Below, piece after piece: positions 24,231-31,826 of a DNA stretch of 64,000 bases. The position numbers and the translations under genes are program-made. The notes under the pieces are model-generated. The model ran no database searches, was not told the DNA's origin, and saw only the letters and a list, made by a program, of their open reading frames with translations. Location: NCBI RefSeq assembly GCF_046600715.1, contig NZ_JBJMAV010000001.1, positions 186,001-250,000 on the forward strand, given 5' to 3'. Position 1 is the stretch's first letter. Each line of letters begins with the position of its first letter. This stretch comes from Lysobacter_C viscosus (GTDB lineage: Bacteria; Pseudomonadota; Gammaproteobacteria; Xanthomonadales; Xanthomonadaceae).

Positions 24231-26006
24231 TCAGCGAGGTGCGGTATCGACCCGCAGTACAGGGTAGAGGTTGAAGCGGTCGTCCCATGCACTGTGGCGA
24301 CGGTAGAAGAAGTCCAGGCGCGCCGACGGGTCCTTGGCGAAGGCGGCGTCTTCGCGCAGGCGCCGTTCGAACGTCGCTTTCAGCGCGGGATCCGCCGCCA
24401 GCATCTCCCGCGCAACGGCCTCGGCCACGTACGGCTCCATGTACTCCTTGCGTTCGAAGTGGTTGTTGAACAGGCCCCATGCCGCCAGCGAGTCGGGTGC
24501 CTGTGGCTCCAGCAGGGCCATCACCAGGCGCGACAGGGGCTGCGCAATGGGCACGAACAGAGCGCCCGCGGCTACGTCGTGCGTCTCCGCCGCCCACGTC
24601 CCCTCGACGGTCAGCCGCTGGTGGCTTTCCATCGGTCGCGGCGCGAACTCCGTCTTTTCCGCACGGAATGCCTGCGCCGCCACCTCGCCCGGTGCCTTGT
24701 CGAGGCTGCGGTATTGCACGCCATGCACGTCCAGGCGCCGGGACACCCAGTCCGCGTGCGCCGCGGGCACCAGATAGCCCGCACCCGGCGCCTTGACCAC
24801 GCGACCCGGCACCACCTCGTCGCGTACCGGGATGGTCCAGGCCTGTGGCGTGGTCTCGTCATAGCGCGTCACCAGCGCACCGGATACGTCCGACGGCGTG
24901 CGCGTGTAGGCATAGCCGCGGAACTGCATCGTCCGCGCCTTGTCGGTGGCCTTGTAATCCAGTGGCACCGGCTGGCCGGCCAGCGCGGCGGCGCGAACGT
25001 CCGCCGCCCTGGTCGCGTCCAACCACTGGCTGCCGTGCTGGGCCACCAGTTCGGCCACGGCCACGATCGTATTGCGGGTCAGGGCCACGCGGGTGGAGTA
25101 GTCCTTCCACGAGTGGGTTTCGACCAGCATCCCGAAGCGGTTGCGCACCTGCATGTAGCCCTGCGAGAACCGTGGCGGCGCGGCGCCGTCCTCGATGCCG
25201 GAAGCGGGGTTGTCGTGCTCGACGAACGAGGGGTAGAAGGGCAGCGGCAATGCGCCGTCCGCGGCGAGCCGCGCGATGGTGGCGTCGCGCAGCTGCGTGC
25301 CGATTACCCGCAGTACCTCGTCGCCGCCGTGCAGCGGCTCGACCTGGATGGCGATGTCGTGCTCGAACTGCGCGCCGTTGGTAGCGTGCAGGTCCACGTA
25401 AACCAGCGGATCCCATGCTCCGACCAACCCCAGCATCGCGCGCATTTCGGGCGCATCGGCCTTCAGGTAATCGCGGTTGAGGTTGTAGTTCTGCGCGGTG
25501 GTACGCCAGCCCATCTGTTCGGGCCCCCGCTGGTTGGGCCGGTTCCACGCACCGAACCGCTCATGGCCGTCGACGTTGAACACCGGCACGAACAACAGTA
25601 CCTGGCGCTCGAGTGCGCCCGGGGCAGCCTCGCCGTCGAGGATCTGCCGCAGCGCCAGGAAGCCGGCGTCCTTGCCGTCGATCTCGCCCGCATGGATGCC
25701 GCCCTGCATCAGCGTCACCGGGATGCCGCGAGCCGCCGCCTCGACCGCGGTGAAGGCACCGGTGTCGGTGGCAACCAGCAGGTGCATCGGCCGCCCCTCG
25801 GGCGTGGTGCCGAATTGCTCGCAGCGCACCCGTTCCGGGTAGTGCGCCGCGAACGCCCCGCACAGGCGGGTCACCTCGTCGTAGCGACCGGTCTGGGTGA
25901 ACCCGGACCGCTCGGCATGGGTGGCGAGGGCGGAGGGCTGTGCGGTCGCGGTCGCCGGCAGGGCGAGCACGGCGGCCAGCAGGGCGGGACGGAGGGTAGG
26001 CGTCAT
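24231..26006 (-). CDS. Secreted M14-family zinc carboxypeptidase
   Basis: A 591-residue protein with a signal peptide (hydrophobic 6-20, cleavage near ATATAQPS). The zinc site begins GGIHAGEIDGKD with H105 and E108; the third ligand is expected in YVDLHATNG and the catalytic glutamate in LVETHSWKDY. The NYNLNRDYLK motif (about 194-203) matches M14 substrate-binding residues. The second half is a beta-rich region without recognised catalytic residues. It should hydrolyse C-terminal residues of peptides in the periplasm or outside the cell. Start ATG at 26006 has GGAG seven bases upstream. Divergent from a GST gene over a 104-bp region with a TAGACT element for the GST. Confidence 0.88.
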   Translation of the reverse strand: MTPTLRPALLAAVLALPATATAQPSALATHAERSGFTQTGRYDEVTRLCGAFAAHYPERVRCEQFGTTPEGRPMHLLVATDTGAFTAVEAAARGIPVTLMQGGIHAGEIDGKDAGFLALRQILDGEAAPGALERQVLLFVPVFNVDGHERFGAWNRPNQRGPEQMGWRTTAQNYNLNRDYLKADAPEMRAMLGLVGAWDPLVYVDLHATNGAQFEHDIAIQVEPLHGGDEVLRVIGTQLRDATIARLAADGALPLPFYPSFVEHDNPASGIEDGAAPPRFSQGYMQVRNRFGMLVETHSWKDYSTRVALTRNTIVAVAELVAQHGSQWLDATRAADVRAAALAGQPVPLDYKATDKARTMQFRGYAYTRTPSDVSGALVTRYDETTPQAWTIPVRDEVVPGRVVKAPGAGYLVPAAHADWVSRRLDVHGVQYRSLDKAPGEVAAQAFRAEKTEFAPRPMESHQRLTVEGTWAAETHDVAAGALFVPIAQPLSRLVMALLEPQAPDSLAAWGLFNNHFERKEYMEPYVAEAVAREMLAADPALKATFERRLREDAAFAKDPSARLDFFYRRHSAWDDRFNLYPVLRVDTAPR

Positions 26007-26110
26007 CGGCGGGCTCCAGGGGCAGGGGGGCGATGGTAAAGCAGGGCACCCGCGCCACCCGGACCGCGCCCGCACGCCCTAGACTTGTCGTTCCTGCAGG
26101 AGTCTCCGCC

Positions 26111-26743
26111 ATGCACGTCCTCTACTACTCCCCCGGCGCGGCCAGTTTCGCGGTGCACTGGCTCCTGCTGGAGCTGGAGATCGACCACGAACTGCGCGCC
26201 CTGGACCTCAAGGCCGGCGAGCAGAAACAGGCCGATTACCTCGCGCTCAACCCCGACGGCGTGGTGCCCACCCTGGTGGTGGACGGCCAGCCGATGACCG
26301 AGGCGGCGGCGTTGTTGCTGACGCTGGCGGACGCGCATCCCGGGTGCGGCCTGGCGCCTCCTTGCGGTGACCCGCTGCGTGCGCGCCTGCACCAGTGGAT
26401 GTTCCACCTGGCCAACGCGGTGCAGCCGCTGTTCCGCCTGTGGTGGTACCCGCACGAAGCCGCGGGCCAGGCCCATGCCGATGCTGCGCGCGATTCGGTG
26501 CGGCCGCGGATCGAGGCCTGCTGGGATCGAATCGACGCGCACCTGGGAGCCAACGGCCCGTACCTGCTGGGGGACGCGGTCAGCGTGGCGGACTTCTACC
26601 TGGCCATGCTGATGCGCTGGTCGCGCAACATGCCGCGACCGGCAACCTCGTGGCCGCATCTGGCCGCGTACGCCCGACGGATGCGCGCGCGCCCCACCTT
26701 CCGGCGGCTGTACGAGCGCGAAGGCCTGGAGGAGTGGGCCTGA
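26111..26743 (+). CDS. Glutathione S-transferase family protein
   Basis: A 210-residue cytosolic GST: an N-terminal thioredoxin-like domain (1-80; YYSPGAASFAVHWLLLE at the start, NPDGVVPTLVV with the cis-proline region, and T69/E70-type glutathione-binding site in QPMTEAAALL) followed by an all-helical domain with SVADFYLAMLMRW. The start ATG at 26111 is preceded by CAGGAG seven bases upstream and a TAGACT -10 element at 26080-26085. Substrate is unknown; the tripeptide-binding residues look intact by eye. Confidence 0.88.
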   Translation: MHVLYYSPGAASFAVHWLLLELEIDHELRALDLKAGEQKQADYLALNPDGVVPTLVVDGQPMTEAAALLLTLADAHPGCGLAPPCGDPLRARLHQWMFHLANAVQPLFRLWWYPHEAAGQAHADAARDSVRPRIEACWDRIDAHLGANGPYLLGDAVSVADFYLAMLMRWSRNMPRPATSWPHLAAYARRMRARPTFRRLYEREGLEEWA

Positions 26744-26831
26744 GCCTGAACGCGTGCGGCACATCGGGTAGGCTGCGCGCTTCGCTTCGCGGCCGTCCTG
26801 GTCGCACTGCCGCTACCGGACCCGCTGCCTG

Positions 26832-27437
26832 ATGTTGACCCTGATCCTGATCGCGGTGACCGTGCTGGTCACCTGGCTGGCCTTCAACAATCCGCGCCTG
26901 CTTGAACGACTGATCCTCTGGCCCCCGGCGATCGACCGCAAGCACCAGTACGACCGGCTGCTGACCCACGGCTTCATCCACGCCGACTGGCAGCACCTGC
27001 TGTTCAACATGATCACGCTGTTCTTCTTCGGTCGCTTTGCCGAGCAGGTGATCGGCTCGATGATCGGCCCGGTCGGCTACGTGCTGTTCTACCTGTCGGC
27101 GATCGTGATCGCGATCCTGCCGACCTACCTGCGCCATCGGCATGACGTGCAGTACCGCAGCCTGGGTGCCTCGGGTGCGGTGTCGGCGGTGCTGTTCGCC
27201 TTCATCCTGGTGCAGCCGTGGTCGCTGATCTTCGTGTTCTTCCTGCCGGTGCCGGCGATCCTCTACGGCGTGTTCTACGTCGGCTACTCATTCTGGATGG
27301 ATCGGCAGGGCGGTGACAACACCAACCACAGCGCGCACCTCTCCGGGGCGATCTACGGCGTGCTGTTCATGCTGCTGATGGAGCCGCGCATCGCCGGCGT
27401 GTTCCTGGAGCGACTGGCCAGCCCCTCGTTTGGCTGA
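26832..27437 (+). CDS. Rhomboid-family intramembrane serine protease
   Basis: A 201-residue membrane protein with about six helices. The catalytic serine is in LGASGAVSAVLFAF (about 114-127) and the catalytic histidine in HSAHLSGAIYGVLF (about 157-170); the early HADWQHLLFNM motif (about 51-61) is the conserved HxxxN region. Rhomboids cleave transmembrane helices within the inner membrane. The second AxxSG-like helix has an unusual insertion (WMDRQGGDNTNH) before the histidine helix. Substrate is unknown. It is a single gene after the GST gene. Confidence 0.88.
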   Translation: MLTLILIAVTVLVTWLAFNNPRLLERLILWPPAIDRKHQYDRLLTHGFIHADWQHLLFNMITLFFFGRFAEQVIGSMIGPVGYVLFYLSAIVIAILPTYLRHRHDVQYRSLGASGAVSAVLFAFILVQPWSLIFVFFLPVPAILYGVFYVGYSFWMDRQGGDNTNHSAHLSGAIYGVLFMLLMEPRIAGVFLERLASPSFG

Positions 27438-27491
27438 CCCGCGCGTGCCGCCGGATTGCCGGCGCCCCAGGTCACGGCCCGGGGCATCGGG

Positions 27492-27686
27492 TCAGGCAGC
27501 CAGTGGCCCGGCGTCTCCCGGGCCGGTCGATGGCTCCGCGTAGGCCTCGGCAAGGCGCTCGTAGACGACCGCGTCAAGCCGGACCAGTTCGCCCTCGTCG
27601 CCGCCCTTGAAGGCGATCTCGAACAGGCGCTCCATCAGCTCGAAGTCGCCGACGCCATCGACCGGGTGGTGCTGCAACACGTCCAT
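27492..27686 (-). CDS. Small conserved-looking protein, function unknown
   Basis: A 64-residue acidic helical protein starting at ATG 27686, with GGGAAAGG a few bases upstream. It begins MDVLQHHPVDGVGDFELMER and continues FEIAFKGGDEGELVRL, a charge pattern typical of a real folded protein, and codon use agrees with the neighbours. No domain is recognised. It lies alone between the rhomboid and the histone-like genes on the opposite strand. It could be spurious, but the clear third-position GC bias favours a gene. Confidence 0.5.
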   Translation of the reverse strand: MDVLQHHPVDGVGDFELMERLFEIAFKGGDEGELVRLDAVVYERLAEAYAEPSTGPGDAGPLAA

Positions 27687-27936
27687 CGACCTTTCCCAGG
27701 AGAGCGCGAGGCCCGTTGCCCGTTTCCTGCAGGATCCGTGCCGGAACCTGCATGGAGGCCCGGTACGGAGCCGATCGGTCGGTCGTGGGCAATGCAGTGG
27801 CAGACGCCTGCCTCGATCGTCATGCAGGCGACTGGCGCCTTCCTGCACTCACCCGCCTTGAATGTTTGCCGTGCTAACACGCAACGGTGACGGTCGAAGC
27901 CGTCCCAGCCCGTCCACGACACTCCAGGAGGCACGC

Positions 27937-28890
27937 ATGGCGACCCGTAAAGCCGCCAAGAAGAACGCCAGCAAGACCAAGGCGACCGGCACGTCCACCG
28001 GCACGCGCAAGACGGTCAAAAAGGTCGCGACCAGGAAGGTGACAGCGAAGAAGGTGGCAGCCAAAAAGGCCGCGACCCGGAAAGCACCTGCCAAGAAGGC
28101 TTCTGCCCGGACGGTAGCGAAAAAGACAACGGCGAAGAAGGCAACGGCGAAGAAGGTGGCAGCCAAGAAGGCCGCGACCCGGAAAGCGCCTGCCAAGAAG
28201 GCTTCTGCCCGCTCGGTAGCGAAAAAGACAGCGGCGAAGAAGGCAACGGCGAAGAAAGCAACGGCGAAGAAAGCAACGGCGAAGAAAGCAACGGCGAAGA
28301 AGGCTGCTACCAGAAAGCCGGCTAGCGGGAAGACGACGGCCAGGACAGCCGCCGCCCAGAAGACGCCAGCCCGCAAATCCGCCTCCAGCACGTCCGTGGG
28401 CAGTAAGGCTGCGGTCAAGAAGGCGGCTGCCAGGACGTCGACTGTCAAGACGTCTGCGACAAGCAGGGTGTCTGCGAAGAAGACATCGGCGAAGAAGGCA
28501 CCGTTGGTCAGGTCCCCCGCTTCCAGCAACGCCCGGGGAGCAGCCGCGGGGAAAACCGCCAACAAGCAGGTGGGCAAGAGCAGCCAGTCGACGGCACGCA
28601 AGCCCACATCGGGCAAGCGCGCGGCGTCCCGGAAGCGGGCCATCACGCCCGAGCAGGCCTTGGCGAATACCCGCAAGCTCCTGGCCGCCAAGCAGGCCCA
28701 CGACCGCGAGCCCCAGCCCTGGCAGCAACTTGGCAGCCCGGGCTCGCACGTGAACGAGGCCGGCTTCCAGTCCGCGGAGGCCGCGGCCAAGGCGGAGGAA
28801 CTGCACGCAGCCGAAAGCCGGATGGATGCCATCCAGGGCAGCATCGGCACCCAGGACCGCCACCACCAGGGCAAGCGCGACAGCCGCTGA
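27937..28890 (+). CDS. Histone H1-like Lys/Ala-rich DNA-binding protein
   Basis: A 317-residue strongly basic protein, with residues 1-250 almost entirely Ala, Lys, Thr, Arg and Ser in AKKA-type repeats like histone H1 C-terminal tails and Pseudomonas AlgP. A 34-residue (102-bp) unit occurs twice in tandem (28054-28155 and 28156-28257), then four copies of a 15-base unit (28243-28302) encode ATKKA-type repeats. The last 65 residues differ (ALANTRKLLAAKQAHDRE, then acidic helices). AGGAGG lies six bases before the ATG, a strong ribosome site. Probably a nucleoid-binding protein; repeat number may vary between strains. Confidence 0.8.
   Translation: MATRKAAKKNASKTKATGTSTGTRKTVKKVATRKVTAKKVAAKKAATRKAPAKKASARTVAKKTTAKKATAKKVAAKKAATRKAPAKKASARSVAKKTAAKKATAKKATAKKATAKKATAKKAATRKPASGKTTARTAAAQKTPARKSASSTSVGSKAAVKKAAARTSTVKTSATSRVSAKKTSAKKAPLVRSPASSNARGAAAGKTANKQVGKSSQSTARKPTSGKRAASRKRAITPEQALANTRKLLAAKQAHDREPQPWQQLGSPGSHVNEAGFQSAEAAAKAEELHAAESRMDAIQGSIGTQDRHHQGKRDSR
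28054..28302 (+). repeat. 102-bp tandem duplication and 15-bp minisatellite in the histone-like gene
   Basis: The 102-bp unit at 28054-28155 is repeated at 28156-28257 with few changes, and 15-base units GCAACGGCGAAGAAA follow at 28243-28302 (four copies, last ending in G). All are in-frame, so copy number changes length without a frameshift. Slipped-strand mispairing is the likely cause. Confidence 0.85.
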
Positions 28891-28952
28891 CCGCCCGTCT
28901 TTCCGACCACCAAGGGCCGCACCCGTCCGCGGGGCGGCCCCGGGAGTACTGC

Positions 28953-29246
28953 ATGAGCGAACAGGACCTTTCGATCCAGCACGATTCCGACGTGCACCGA
29001 TTTGCCGCCACCGTCGAGGGCGAACGGGCGTACATCGACTACCGGCTCGACGGGGGTGTGATGACCCTCACCCACACCTGGGTGCCGGATGCGATCGGGG
29101 GCCGCGGGATCGCCGGGAAACTGGTCAAGCGGGCGCTGGAGCATGCCCGGGCCGAGGGGCTGCGCGTGGATCCCGCGTGCTCGTACGCCGATAGCTGGAT
29201 GCGCCGGCACCCCGACGTGGACGACCTGAGGGTCCAGACGGCCTGA
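28953..29246 (+). CDS. GCN5-related N-acetyltransferase (YjdJ type)
   Basis: A 97-residue single-domain GNAT of the short YjdJ/Gcn5-like type. The acetyl-CoA binding segment IGGRGIAGKLVKRALEHAR (about 47-65) holds the Q/RxxGxG/A-like pattern, preceded by strands reading YIDYRLDGGVMTLTHTWVP. The end RRHPDVDDL matches the family. Shine-Dalgarno GGGAG lies seven bases before the ATG. Substrate unknown; such small GNATs often act on proteins or small amines. It follows the histone-like gene, and acetylation of that lysine-rich protein would be an attractive but unproved role. Confidence 0.85.
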   Translation: MSEQDLSIQHDSDVHRFAATVEGERAYIDYRLDGGVMTLTHTWVPDAIGGRGIAGKLVKRALEHARAEGLRVDPACSYADSWMRRHPDVDDLRVQTA

Positions 29247-29253
29247 CCGCCCG

Positions 29254-29294
29254 CCCCGTGCGCTGCGGCGCGCGGGTGCGACAGGCGCACGGGG
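29254..29294. repeat. Inverted repeat between GNAT and PAS genes
   Basis: CCCCGTGCGC (29254-29263) and GCGCACGGGG (29285-29294) form a perfect 10-bp stem with a 21-base loop right after the GNAT stop. No T-tract follows, so it may be a weak terminator or an operator just upstream of the PAS promoter. Confidence 0.5.
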
Positions 29295-29307
29295 TGGGGC
29301 GGTGTCG

Positions 29308-29336
29308 GCGACAGCAGGCGGGCCCCTGCGTAGAAT
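29308..29336 (+). promoter_or_regulatory. Leaderless promoter of the PAS gene
   Basis: GCGACA (29308-29313), a 17-base spacer and TAGAAT (29331-29336) precede the ATG at 29343 by six bases. This places the transcript start on the A of the ATG. Confidence 0.5.
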
Positions 29337-29342
29337 CCGCTG

Positions 29343-30146
29343 ATGTCCCTCCATGCAGCCGCCTTTGACGCACTACCGCTGCAGGTCTGGACCTCGCGTC
29401 CGGATGGCACGTTGGACTTCGTCAACCGCGCCGTGACCGACTATTTCTGCGCCACCCCGGACCGGTTGCTGTCCAACGGCTGGAAGAACCTCTGCCACCC
29501 CCACGACCTGGTCGAGGCCGGGCGGTGCTGGTCGCACTCGCTCCTGACCGGTGATCCCTACGAGGTCGAGTTCCGGCTGCTCAGGGGCGCCGACCGCCAG
29601 TACCGCTGGCACCTCGCACGCGCACTGCCGGTCCGTGATGGCGATGACGCGATCCTCGGGTGGGTTGGAACCAACACCGACGTCGATGCGATCAAGCGCT
29701 CGCAGGAGCAGGGCCAGGCCCTGTCCGCCCGTGCCCGCGGCGACGTCGAACGGCTGCTCGCCGAGCGCGCGGCCGTGCTGGGGAACCTGTCGGAGGGCGT
29801 GGTCATGACCGATGCGACCGGGCGCATCACCTTTGCCAACCGGCGTGCCGAGGCACTCCACGGCTGCGCCTTGCTGGACGCGCCGCCCGAGCGTTACGCC
29901 CAGGCCTGCAGCCATTACACCGCCTCGGGGGAACCGTGTCCTCCAGACGCGCTGCCGATGGCCCGCGCGATCACCGGCGACGAGGCGGTCCACGGTGCAC
30001 GCTGGCGGATACGGCGCGGGGACGGCACCGACATCCTGGTCGAGGCTGAGGCCAGGCCGCTGCATTCCTCCCAGGGACACAAGCTTGGCGCGGTCATGGT
30101 GCTGCGCGAAGTGCCCCAGCCCGACCGGCCGCACAGCGAGTACTGA
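29343..30146 (+). CDS. Two-PAS-domain protein without output domain
   Basis: A 267-residue cytosolic protein with two PAS domains: about 1-120 (begins LPLQVWTSRPDGTLDFVNRA, ends ILGWVGTNTDVDAIKR, a PAC tail) and about 145-262 (begins LGNLSEGVVMTDATGRITF, ends LGAVMVLREVP), joined by a coiled-coil helix about 120-145. No kinase, GGDEF or HTH domain follows. Such proteins may serve as ligand sensors that bind a separate kinase, or be truncated receptors. Cysteines C38, C51 and others are not a known heme or flavin site. The gene is followed by rluF eight bases later. Confidence 0.85.
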   Translation: MSLHAAAFDALPLQVWTSRPDGTLDFVNRAVTDYFCATPDRLLSNGWKNLCHPHDLVEAGRCWSHSLLTGDPYEVEFRLLRGADRQYRWHLARALPVRDGDDAILGWVGTNTDVDAIKRSQEQGQALSARARGDVERLLAERAAVLGNLSEGVVMTDATGRITFANRRAEALHGCALLDAPPERYAQACSHYTASGEPCPPDALPMARAITGDEAVHGARWRIRRGDGTDILVEAEARPLHSSQGHKLGAVMVLREVPQPDRPHSEY

Positions 30147-30153
30147 TCCAGAC

Positions 30154-30867
30154 ATGCGACTCAACAAATTCATCAGCGATACCGGCGCCTGCTCGCGCCG
30201 CGAGGCCGACCGCTACATCGCCGAGGGGCGGGTCACGGTCAACGGCGTGCGGGGCCGCGTCGGCAGCGAGGTGGGCGAGGGCGACACCGTGCTGGTCGAC
30301 GGCCAGGCGTTGCGGGCACGCACCGCCACCAAGGGCAAGCGGCGGCATGTCTACATCGCGTTGAACAAGCCGGTGGGCGTGGTGTGCACCACCGAGTCGG
30401 CGGTCAAGGACAACATCGTCGACTTCGTAGGCCACCAGCAGCGCATCTTTCCCATCGGTCGACTGGACAAGGATTCCGAAGGCCTGATCCTGATGACCAG
30501 CAACGGCGACATCGTCAACGAGATCCTTCGCGCGGAGAACAAGCTGGAGAAGGAGTACCTGGTGGGCGTCAACAACGCGGTGACCGACGAGTTCCTTCGC
30601 GGCATGGCGCGAGGGGTGCCGGTGCACGGGCAGATGACGCTCCCCTGCAAGACCGTGCGCCTGGGCAAGTTCGGCTTCCGGGTCGTGCTGGTGCAGGGGC
30701 TCAACCGTCAGATCCGGTTGATGGCCCAGCACTTCGGCTACCGGGTCAAGCGACTGGTGCGCGTGCGCATCGGCAACGTCAAGCTGGCACGCCTCAAGAC
30801 CGGCCAATGGCGCAACCTCACCGACGCCGAATTGCAACGCCTGCTGCCCGCACGCACCGACTGGTAA
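30154..30867 (+). CDS. rluF: 23S rRNA pseudouridine(2604) synthase RluF
   Basis: A 237-residue pseudouridine synthase with an N-terminal S4 RNA-binding domain (LNKFISDTGACSRREADRYIAEGRVTVNG) and the RsuA-type catalytic block GRLDKDSEGLILMTSNGD holding the catalytic aspartate of GRLD. Sequence pattern and length fit RluF (U2604, with U2605 related RluB possible). Start ATG at 30154 is eight bases after the PAS gene stop, so the two may be co-transcribed. Confidence 0.88.
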   Translation: MRLNKFISDTGACSRREADRYIAEGRVTVNGVRGRVGSEVGEGDTVLVDGQALRARTATKGKRRHVYIALNKPVGVVCTTESAVKDNIVDFVGHQQRIFPIGRLDKDSEGLILMTSNGDIVNEILRAENKLEKEYLVGVNNAVTDEFLRGMARGVPVHGQMTLPCKTVRLGKFGFRVVLVQGLNRQIRLMAQHFGYRVKRLVRVRIGNVKLARLKTGQWRNLTDAELQRLLPARTDW

Positions 30868-30916
30868 TCCGCGACGCGCGATTCGGTTCCCCGGGGCGCA
30901 AGGCATGTGCGCGGCG

Positions 30917-30953
30917 TAGATCGTGGCGTCACGCCACCGCCCCTATCGTCGCC
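30917..30953 (+). repeat. Dispersed repeat with hairpin (copy 2)
   Basis: TGGCGTCACGCCA (30924-30936) is a palindrome followed by CCGCCCCTATCGTCGCC; the 15 bases GCCCCTATCGTCGCC are identical to 24123-24137. The copy lies between rluF and a lipoprotein gene. Confidence 0.55.
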
Positions 30954-30977
30954 GGCAGCCATAAGGAATTGCAGTCG

Positions 30978-31811
30978 ATGACCCGCCCCTTTGCCTGGAC
31001 CCTGTCGCTCGTGTTCGCGCTTTCATTCGCCCTGCCCGGATGCTCCGGCGACCCGGAGCCGATTGACCCGGCGGCGGGCGCGCCCACCCCGGCCACCGCC
31101 GAACCCGCTCCGGCGGTCGAGCCGGTGGAGCTGGAGGACGTGGTCGAGACGACGTCCGACTACATCATCGGAATCAGCTACCCACCCGGCGCGGAGCGTT
31201 ATCCGGGGCTGGCCGCGGAACTCAAGCGCTTCGCCGATGACACCCGGGCCGAACTGCTGGACGCCATCGCCGAGCGGGGCGAAGGGTCGTCGGAAGGCCT
31301 GTACGACCTTTCCCTGACGTTTACAGAAGTCCTGGATTCGCCGCAGATGGTGGCTGTCGCCGCCGACGGCAGCATGTACACCGGCGGCGCGCACGCCGCG
31401 CCCATCCTGGCGCGCTTCGTGTGGCTTCCCCGGCAGCAGCGCATGCTGCGCGCCCAGGACCTGGTGCCCAGCGAGGATGGTTGGGAGGCGATCTCCGCGC
31501 ATGTTCGCGAGCAATTGCACACCGCACTGTCGCAGCGCATGGACGCCGACAAGCTGCCGTCGGATCAGCGCGCCGAGGTGGTGCGGACGGCGGGTAGCAT
31601 GATCGACGAGGGCACTGGGGCGTCGGCCCGGAACTTCGGCCAGTTCGAGCCCGTCGCCCGCCCGGATGGCACGTTGAGCGGGCTGCGCTTCGTGTTCCCG
31701 CCCTACCAGGTGGGCCCGTACTCGGATGGCACGCAGAGCGTGCAGGTGCCGTCGGCAGTGTTGCTGCCGCACGTGGCCCGCGAGTACCAGCCGCTGTTCG
31801 CCGACAGCTGA
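30978..31811 (+). CDS. DUF3298/DUF4163-type lipoprotein
   Basis: A 277-residue predicted lipoprotein with a lipobox ending FALPGC (C22), a Pro/Ala/Glu-rich linker (23-52), and a C-terminal part similar to DUF4163 followed by DUF3298 (motifs MYTGGAHAAPILARFVW, LRAQDLVPSEDGW and GLRFVFPPYQVGPYSDG). These families occur in outer-membrane-anchored proteins of unknown function; the PYQVGPYSDG loop is characteristic. Start ATG at 30978 with AAGGA twelve bases upstream. It is followed 15 bp later by the photolyase gene. Confidence 0.8.
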   Translation: MTRPFAWTLSLVFALSFALPGCSGDPEPIDPAAGAPTPATAEPAPAVEPVELEDVVETTSDYIIGISYPPGAERYPGLAAELKRFADDTRAELLDAIAERGEGSSEGLYDLSLTFTEVLDSPQMVAVAADGSMYTGGAHAAPILARFVWLPRQQRMLRAQDLVPSEDGWEAISAHVREQLHTALSQRMDADKLPSDQRAEVVRTAGSMIDEGTGASARNFGQFEPVARPDGTLSGLRFVFPPYQVGPYSDGTQSVQVPSAVLLPHVAREYQPLFADS

Positions 31812-31826
31812 CCGGGCGCCGGTCCG

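Noticed and set aside
28243..28302. Tandem 15-bp repeats resembling a CRISPR array
   Set aside because: No spacers between units, the repeats are in-frame codons of an AKKA protein, and no Cas genes are near.
27849..29354. 501-codon minus-strand frame opposite the histone-like gene
   Set aside because: Its Phe/Ala-rich repeats (FFAVAFFAV) are the complement of the AKK codon repeats; not a real repetitive membrane protein.
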